Shown one piece after another: positions 59,234-64,000 of a stretch of 64,000 bases of DNA. The notes beneath the pieces are model-generated. The model was not told the origin of the DNA. It was given only the letters and a program-made list of their open reading frames with translations, and did not search any database. The position numbers and the translations under genes were made by a program. Position 1 is the first letter of the stretch; each line of letters begins with the position of its first letter. Source of the stretch: Microbacterium sp. CFH 31415 (lineage in GTDB: Bacteria; Actinomycetota; Actinomycetes; Actinomycetales; Microbacteriaceae); assembly GCF_022538185.1 (NCBI RefSeq), contig NZ_JAKYXC010000003.1, positions 1 to 64,000 of the forward strand, read 5' to 3'.

Positions 59234-60181
59234 TCAGCTGAGCCCGGCGTCGACGCGCTCGCGCAGCCAGGCGGCTGCGACGACACCCTGCTCCCGTTGG
59301 AAGTTGCGCAGGGCCGGCAGCTGGGGCACGACCGGGCGCACCGAGGAGCGCAGGAAGTAGGCCGCGACGGCGGCGACCATCGACGTGACGCCTGCCGCGG
59401 GCGCGGTGGCTGCGAGCGTCGACTCCGCGAACACCGAGTCGGGCGACGGCGTGCCGGGGAACAGGCACACGCTCGGCACTGCGAGCGCCCAGTCCAGCCA
59501 CGGTGCGCCGACGCAGACCTCGGTCCAGTCGACGATCACCACGTCGTCGCCCGACATCAGCATGTTGTCGGCTCGAAGGTCGCCGTGCACGAGAGAGGCG
59601 CCGGCCGCGGCATCCCGCCATCCGTCTGCCAGGGTCCGCACGGCCTCGAGATTCGCGGAGATCCACGGGTCGATGCGCGCCGCCGGGTCGTCCGGTTCGG
59701 TCCTCGCCCAGCCGTCGAGGTCGTCGGGGGCCCTGGCCGCGAACGTCTCCGCCTCGATGGGGGACGGGGTGAGGGATGCCGCAGCCTCTTCGAACGCCCG
59801 GATCATCCGCGCGCGTTCGCCTGGGACGGAAGGATTCGGCGCCCGGCCGGTGACGTGCTCGAACACGACGGCGACCCAGTCGCCGTCGTCGCTCGACGCG
59901 ATCATGCGCGAGGCGCACGGGAGCGGGCCGAGTCTCGCGAGGTTGTCGCGCTCGCGGCGCAGCAGATCGGCGCTGCCCGGTCCGGTCGCCGTGCCCACCG
60001 CCTTCACGAACACGGTACGTCCGTCGGAGAGCGCCGCGCTGGCGGCGAGGCCGGGGGAGAAGCCGCCGGCCGCAGTCGTCGTCGCGATCACCGACGCGCC
60101 GACGATCTCCTCGATGCGCGTGCGAACGAAGACCGGCACGTCGGTCCAGGCGAGGCGGCTCCCGCCGCCGTGCACGTCCAT
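59234..60181 (-). CDS. Aminoglycoside-phosphotransferase-fold kinase (APH)
   Basis: 315 aa. The catalytic loop is LVHGDLRADNMLM with the HGDxxxxN pattern, the DFG equivalent is VVIVDWTEVCVGAPWLD, and the N-lobe nucleotide lysine is in TVFVKAVG. Such genes phosphorylate aminoglycosides, homoserine, choline or other metabolites; this one has no resistance signature that I can identify. TACTCT lies six bases before ATG 60181, giving a leaderless layout. A strong terminator separates it from the GH43 gene upstream. Confidence 0.85.
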   Translation of the reverse strand: MDVHGGGSRLAWTDVPVFVRTRIEEIVGASVIATTTAAGGFSPGLAASAALSDGRTVFVKAVGTATGPGSADLLRRERDNLARLGPLPCASRMIASSDDGDWVAVVFEHVTGRAPNPSVPGERARMIRAFEEAAASLTPSPIEAETFAARAPDDLDGWARTEPDDPAARIDPWISANLEAVRTLADGWRDAAAGASLVHGDLRADNMLMSGDDVVIVDWTEVCVGAPWLDWALAVPSVCLFPGTPSPDSVFAESTLAATAPAAGVTSMVAAVAAYFLRSSVRPVVPQLPALRNFQREQGVVAAAWLRERVDAGLS

Positions 60182-60187
60182 CGCAAC

Positions 60188-60193
60188 AGAGTA
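60188..60193 (-). promoter_or_regulatory. -10-like box of the APH-fold gene
   Basis: TACTCT on the minus strand exactly six bases before ATG 60181; next to the terminator stem. Confidence 0.45.
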
Positions 60194-60197
60194 GCGA

Positions 60198-60234
60198 CGG
60201 GCCGGGTGCCGTCTCGACGACGGCACCCGGCCCG
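60198..60234 (-). terminator. Terminator after the GH43 gene
   Basis: 16-bp perfect stem (arms 60198-60213 and 60219-60234, starting CGGGCCGGGTGCCGTC) with a 5-base loop, 17 bases after the GH43 stop on the minus strand. No T run. Confidence 0.85.
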
Positions 60235-60251
60235 TGATCACCGCCGCGCGC

Positions 60252-63200
60252 TCAGCCGCAGGTCTGCAGTCCGTACGACGCCTCGGTCACCGAGGTGACC
60301 GGTTCGCCGTCGCGTGTCGCATCCGCCGTGACCGACACCGTGCCGGCCTCGATGTTGGCGAGGCGCGTGGTGAACGCCTGCGACGTCGTCTTGCCCGGCT
60401 GGACCACGACGGTCTTGCTGCCGTAGGTCGTCCGGACGGCGAGGGTCGCGGCGACGTCGTCGACGTTCTTCGCCTGCACGACGAGCGTCACCTTGCCCGC
60501 GATGCAGCGCGAGGTCGTGGTGACCTCGATCTGCGGTCCGGTCTCGGGCAGGTCGATCGTCTGCGGTGCGACGCTCTCGAGCGTCGGGACCACCGGCTTG
60601 ATGAGGCCGTCGGCGCCGAACTCGAGCTTGTCGATCGTCGTCTCGCGATGGTTGCCGTCGCCGCCCGGGATCGCGAAGCGATGGTAGGCGATGTACCAGT
60701 CGTCGGTCCCCGGCACATTGATGATCGAGCTGTGGCCGGGTCCCTTGATGCCGAGCGACAGGTCCTTCTGCAGGATCACGCCGCGATAGGTCCACGGCCC
60801 GTTCATGCTCGTCGCCGTGGCGTACCCGACGCGGTAGTTCTCCGACCCGGTGTCGTCGATCGCGTACGTCAGGTGGTAGAGCCCCTGGCGGTAGTTGAAG
60901 AAGACACCCTCACGGAAGTTCGTGAGGCCGTTGATGCGCTGATACGTCCCGGTCTTGAGCGAGATCATGTCGTCGTTCAGCTCGGCGAGCACGGCCGCGT
61001 TGCCGCCGTTGCCCCAGCCGAGATACCAGGTGCCGGTCACCGGGTCGTGGAAGGCGGCCGGGTCGATGGCCTGGCCTGACGTGACCTCCTCGTTGTTGAG
61101 GATCATCGCGCTGGGCTGGGCCACGAACGGCCCCTCGGGGCTGTCACCCACGGCCACGCCGATCGTCTTGCGGTTCAGCGCGGCGTTGTGCCCGCTGAAG
61201 TAGAAGTAGTACTTCCCGTCCCGCTGGATGATCGTGGGCGCCCAGGCATTGCCGGTCGCCCACGGCACGTTGCCGTTGGCGCCGTCGAGCGTGAGGAAGG
61301 GCTCGTCCGAGCGCTCCCAGTCGACGAGGTTCTTCGAGCTCCACACGTAGAAGTCCTTGCCGCCCCAGCCGGCGTAGCCGTCCGTCGTGGCGTAGATGTA
61401 GTAGGTGTCGCCGAAGACCGCGATGTTCGGGTCGGCGTAGAGACCGGGCAGCACAGGGCTGTTGACGACCCGCGCCTCGATCGTCCACGTGGTCGTCCCG
61501 CCGTCCGGCTCGGACAGCGTGTAGGTGACCGGGCTGCTCAGGTCGACCACGGTGCCCGACGTGGGCGAGACGGTGACGCCCGGTGCCGTGCTGAAGGTCG
61601 GTGCCAGCGCGGTGAGGTCGGTTCCCTTCACGACGGGGATCACGGCCGTGTGCGCGGTGGAGTCGACGAACGGCGCGACCTTGAGCTTCGACGGGTCGGA
61701 CAGCGACACCTCGAGCAGCTGGTCGGTGACGCCGGCGTTGGCGAGCACTTCGCCCGCCGACAGCGCCCGGTTGTAGACGCGCACGTTGTCGAACCAGCCC
61801 TGGAAGTACCCGTCCGCCGAGTAGAGCGACTTGCCGAGGTAGCCCACGAGGTTCTCGCCGAGGTCGGCCACCGTGGCACCGAGGGTCGCATTCTCGCCGA
61901 GCTTGACGCCGTCGGAGTACACCGTCATCTTCGCGCCGTCGAACACGACATCGATCCGGTGCCACTGGCCGCTGCTGACGGTTCCGGTGACGGCCGACTC
62001 GTTCTGCCACGACGTCTGCGTGATGGCGCTGCGCACGTCGCCGCCGCGGAGCCGCAGGAAGTAGTACTTGCTGGTGTCGGCGCCGAACGCGAAGGTGAAG
62101 AAGTTGCCGCTGGTCTTCTCGGACTTGACGTCCATCGACACGGTCATCGTGCTGCGGCCGTCGAAGAAGCCGGTCGGGAACGCGGCGAAGCCGTTGGTCG
62201 AGCCGTCCAGCTTGAGGGCCTGGCCCTGAACGGCGTCGGTCGCGACGGCGGCCGTGCCGCTCTTCGTCAGGTCGGCGTCGCCGATCGAGTCCGCCAGCGT
62301 CCCGTCGTCGAAGGTGTACTCGGCGATCGGCTGCTCCTGGGGCTCCTCCGGCTCCTCCGGGTCGACCGGCTCGTCGCCGTACGCCTCGAGCAGGCGCTCC
62401 TCCTCCGCGGCCGACAGGCGAAGCACGGAGCCGTGGCGGAACCGCTGGTCGAACGAGTACTGGTCGGCCCCGCTGCCCACGGTCAGCTGACGGAACTGCA
62501 GACTGTCGAGCGTGTCGGCGATGTGACCGTAGTACCCGCTCTGGTCGCCCATCGCGGCCCAGCGGCCGTCGGGCAGCTGGTAGACGGTGAGCCCTTCCAT
62601 CGAAGCGCGCAGACCGTGAGCGGATGCCTCGCCCCGAGCGATCTCGCGGGTCCACGGGCCGTCCAGGCTGGGTGCCGTGTCGACGACCGTGTGCCAGTCG
62701 GAGGTGGAGAAGCGGTAGTAGGTGTCGCCCTCCTGCGCGATGGTGGAGTCGATGATGTTGGGCCCGGTGAGTCCGTCGCCCTTCTCGTTGAGCGACGTCC
62801 AGATCTCCGGCTCGGTGAACGTGACGAAATCGCGGGTCTTCGTGAGGTACATCCGCAGCGCCCAGTCAGGGGTGCCGTCGTCGGTGCGGTCGCGCGCTGC
62901 CCAGTACACGTAGTACTCGCCGGTCGCCTCGTTGTAGGTCGCCTCGGGCGCCCACACGCAGCCGGCCTGGTCGAAGCCGGCGAACACGATGCGCTGGTCG
63001 CTCCAGTTCACCAGGTCGGTCGACTCCCACACCACCAGGTTCTGGCTGGCGTTGAGCTGGTCCCACCCGGAGCCGCCGGGGCCGCCGCCCTCGGCGTGCA
63101 GGTCGGTCCCGATGATCCAGTACTTGTCGCCATCGGGGGAGCGCACGAGGTGCGGGTCGCGCACGCCGAGGTCGCCACCCAGGTTGGCGAGGATCGGCTT

Positions 63201-64000
63201 GTTGTCGTTGAGCTTCGACCAGTGCAGGCCGTCCTCGCTGTAGCCGTAGAAGATCTTCTCGTAACCGCCCTCGGCCGCGAAGTGCGTCCACAGGTAGCCG
63301 GCGGTGTAGTCGGTGTCGAGGTCGACGGGCGCGGCGGTGACGGTGACGGGGATGCTGCGGGTCGCGGCGGTGCCGGGGACGGAGGCGGTCAGCGTGACCG
63401 CCGTGTCGGTGGCCCCGCGCGTCACGACGCCGGCGGGTGTGCTGCCCTGCGCGCTCGTCGTGATGACGCCTGCGGGCGAGGCGCTCCAGGTCACGTCACT
63501 GCCGTTGACGGTGCCCGACGTGGGCAGCGTGATGTTGCCGCGGATGTCGTCGGCGTTCGGGATCACGATCGCATCCAGGTCGGCCTGGGCGAGCTGGTCA
63601 CCGCCGGGGAGAGGCAGGACGGTCGCGGTGAAGGAACGGGTCGCGGATGCCGCACCCCGTGTGAGCGTGGCGGTCAGCGTGACCTCGGCCGGGGCCTGGC
63701 CGGCGGCGGGGCGGGTGACGGCGCCGGTGGCGGAGACGGTCGCCGAGTCGCTGGAGGCCCACGCGATCACGGCGCCGTTCGCGCCCTTGGCCGGCAGCGT
63801 GAGGTTCGCGGTGACGCCGCTCAGGTCACCGAGTGACAGAGCCGCAGCATCCCGCTGCAGGCGAGTGTCGTCGCTCGGAACCAGAGCCGACACCTCCGAC
63901 GCGCTCAGCGCGGCGTCGTAGATGCGCACATCGCGCAGGCTGCCGGCGAGGCGCTTGTCGGCGTCGTAGACCGACCTGCCGAGGTAGTTCGCCGTCGTCA
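60252..64000 (-). CDS. Large modular protein with two GH43 domains (5' end outside window)
   Basis: At least 1249 codons; the frame stays open to position 64000, so the N-terminus and signal peptide are missing. In order from the window edge: the end of a LamG/ConA-like domain (YLGRSVYDADKRLAGSLRDV), two bacterial Ig-like repeats, a first GH43-like propeller (GVRDPHLVRSPDGDKYWIIGTDLH, CVWAPEATYNEATGEYYVYWA), a second LamG domain, an Ig-like linker, and a second GH43 (GLYADPNIAVFGDTYYIYATTDGY, WAPTIIQRDGKYYFYFSGH, REGVFFNY). Family GH43 hydrolyses arabinan or xylan side chains. Both putative catalytic Asp residues are present. It is probably secreted and acts on plant polysaccharide. Confidence 0.9.
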   Translation of the reverse strand, partial: TTANYLGRSVYDADKRLAGSLRDVRIYDAALSASEVSALVPSDDTRLQRDAAALSLGDLSGVTANLTLPAKGANGAVIAWASSDSATVSATGAVTRPAAGQAPAEVTLTATLTRGAASATRSFTATVLPLPGGDQLAQADLDAIVIPNADDIRGNITLPTSGTVNGSDVTWSASPAGVITTSAQGSTPAGVVTRGATDTAVTLTASVPGTAATRSIPVTVTAAPVDLDTDYTAGYLWTHFAAEGGYEKIFYGYSEDGLHWSKLNDNKPILANLGGDLGVRDPHLVRSPDGDKYWIIGTDLHAEGGGPGGSGWDQLNASQNLVVWESTDLVNWSDQRIVFAGFDQAGCVWAPEATYNEATGEYYVYWAARDRTDDGTPDWALRMYLTKTRDFVTFTEPEIWTSLNEKGDGLTGPNIIDSTIAQEGDTYYRFSTSDWHTVVDTAPSLDGPWTREIARGEASAHGLRASMEGLTVYQLPDGRWAAMGDQSGYYGHIADTLDSLQFRQLTVGSGADQYSFDQRFRHGSVLRLSAAEEERLLEAYGDEPVDPEEPEEPQEQPIAEYTFDDGTLADSIGDADLTKSGTAAVATDAVQGQALKLDGSTNGFAAFPTGFFDGRSTMTVSMDVKSEKTSGNFFTFAFGADTSKYYFLRLRGGDVRSAITQTSWQNESAVTGTVSSGQWHRIDVVFDGAKMTVYSDGVKLGENATLGATVADLGENLVGYLGKSLYSADGYFQGWFDNVRVYNRALSAGEVLANAGVTDQLLEVSLSDPSKLKVAPFVDSTAHTAVIPVVKGTDLTALAPTFSTAPGVTVSPTSGTVVDLSSPVTYTLSEPDGGTTTWTIEARVVNSPVLPGLYADPNIAVFGDTYYIYATTDGYAGWGGKDFYVWSSKNLVDWERSDEPFLTLDGANGNVPWATGNAWAPTIIQRDGKYYFYFSGHNAALNRKTIGVAVGDSPEGPFVAQPSAMILNNEEVTSGQAIDPAAFHDPVTGTWYLGWGNGGNAAVLAELNDDMISLKTGTYQRINGLTNFREGVFFNYRQGLYHLTYAIDDTGSENYRVGYATATSMNGPWTYRGVILQKDLSLGIKGPGHSSIINVPGTDDWYIAYHRFAIPGGDGNHRETTIDKLEFGADGLIKPVVPTLESVAPQTIDLPETGPQIEVTTTSRCIAGKVTLVVQAKNVDDVAATLAVRTTYGSKTVVVQPGKTTSQAFTTRLANIEAGTVSVTADATRDGEPVTSVTEASYGLQTCG

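Noticed and set aside
59234..60181. Acquired aminoglycoside resistance gene
   Set aside because: Only the general APH fold is visible; base composition matches the neighbours and there is no mobile context.
61188..63836. Plus-strand open frame of about 880 codons
   Set aside because: It is the antisense shadow of the GH43 gene; composition is Arg/Gly/Val-rich with no domain.

Overview
The window is one contiguous piece of a high-GC actinobacterial chromosome. Codon use, gene content (F420-type nitroreductase fold, long-form GAPDH, DUF222/HNH protein, AglEFG-type sugar transporter, cydABDC) and the many GGATGCC/GGCATCC words fit Microbacteriaceae, most likely Microbacterium. This is inference; there is no rRNA or other marker to fix the genus. 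No tRNA, rRNA, transposase, phage gene or CRISPR array was seen.

Left part (1-20.1 kb), aromatic catabolism. A 72-bp tandem repeat array at the edge is followed by a TetR-family regulator and two same-strand blocks of phenylacetate genes. The first holds a collapsed thiolase remnant, paaF-, paaH-, paaZ- and paaI-like genes. The second holds paaABCDE and a paaG-like gene. Two related operator-like sites stand before the two blocks. No phenylacetate-CoA ligase (paaK) is present, and the thiolase has lost nearly all of its coding sequence. Next come a long-form GAPDH, a ThDP enzyme, an IclR regulator divergent from a phenol/3-hydroxybenzoate-type flavin hydroxylase with two palindromic boxes between them, a succinate-semialdehyde dehydrogenase-like gene and an AlkZ-like winged-helix protein.

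Middle-left (20-33.3 kb). rplJ-rplL with a promoter and a long leader (probable L10 leader) and a strong terminator. Then a LacI-regulated ABC importer for an alpha-glucoside-like sugar, a DUF3105/DUF305 pair, an MFS drug-type exporter, a DDN-like protein, a PAP2 phosphatase and a HerA-like ATPase. A six-copy inverted repeat cluster fills the gap before fdhF.

Middle-right (33.3-55.1 kb), molybdenum. A FdhF/YdeP-type molybdoenzyme is followed by moaB/mog, moaE, moaD, a small DUF6457-like gene, mobA, moaC, moeA, moeB-rhodanese, an HTH-TOBE protein and modABC. moaA and fdhD lie 10-15 kb further on, after two acetyltransferases, an SDR/DUF2867 protein and a cydABDC operon. Molybdate import, cofactor synthesis, sulfur insertion and a client enzyme are therefore all in one neighbourhood. 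Most neighbours in each run overlap by 1-4 bases, which suggests translational coupling. fdhF carries an in-frame hairpin repeat inside an unusual low-complexity insert.

Right edge (55-64 kb). A DUF222/HNH protein, a cysteine-containing HTH regulator, a small membrane protein, a second MFS protein, an aminoglycoside-phosphotransferase-fold protein and the 3' part of a large secreted-type protein with two GH43 domains and LamG/Ig-like modules, which runs off the window.

A recurring regulatory theme is a -10-like hexamer exactly six bases before the start codon in many genes, the layout of leaderless transcripts.
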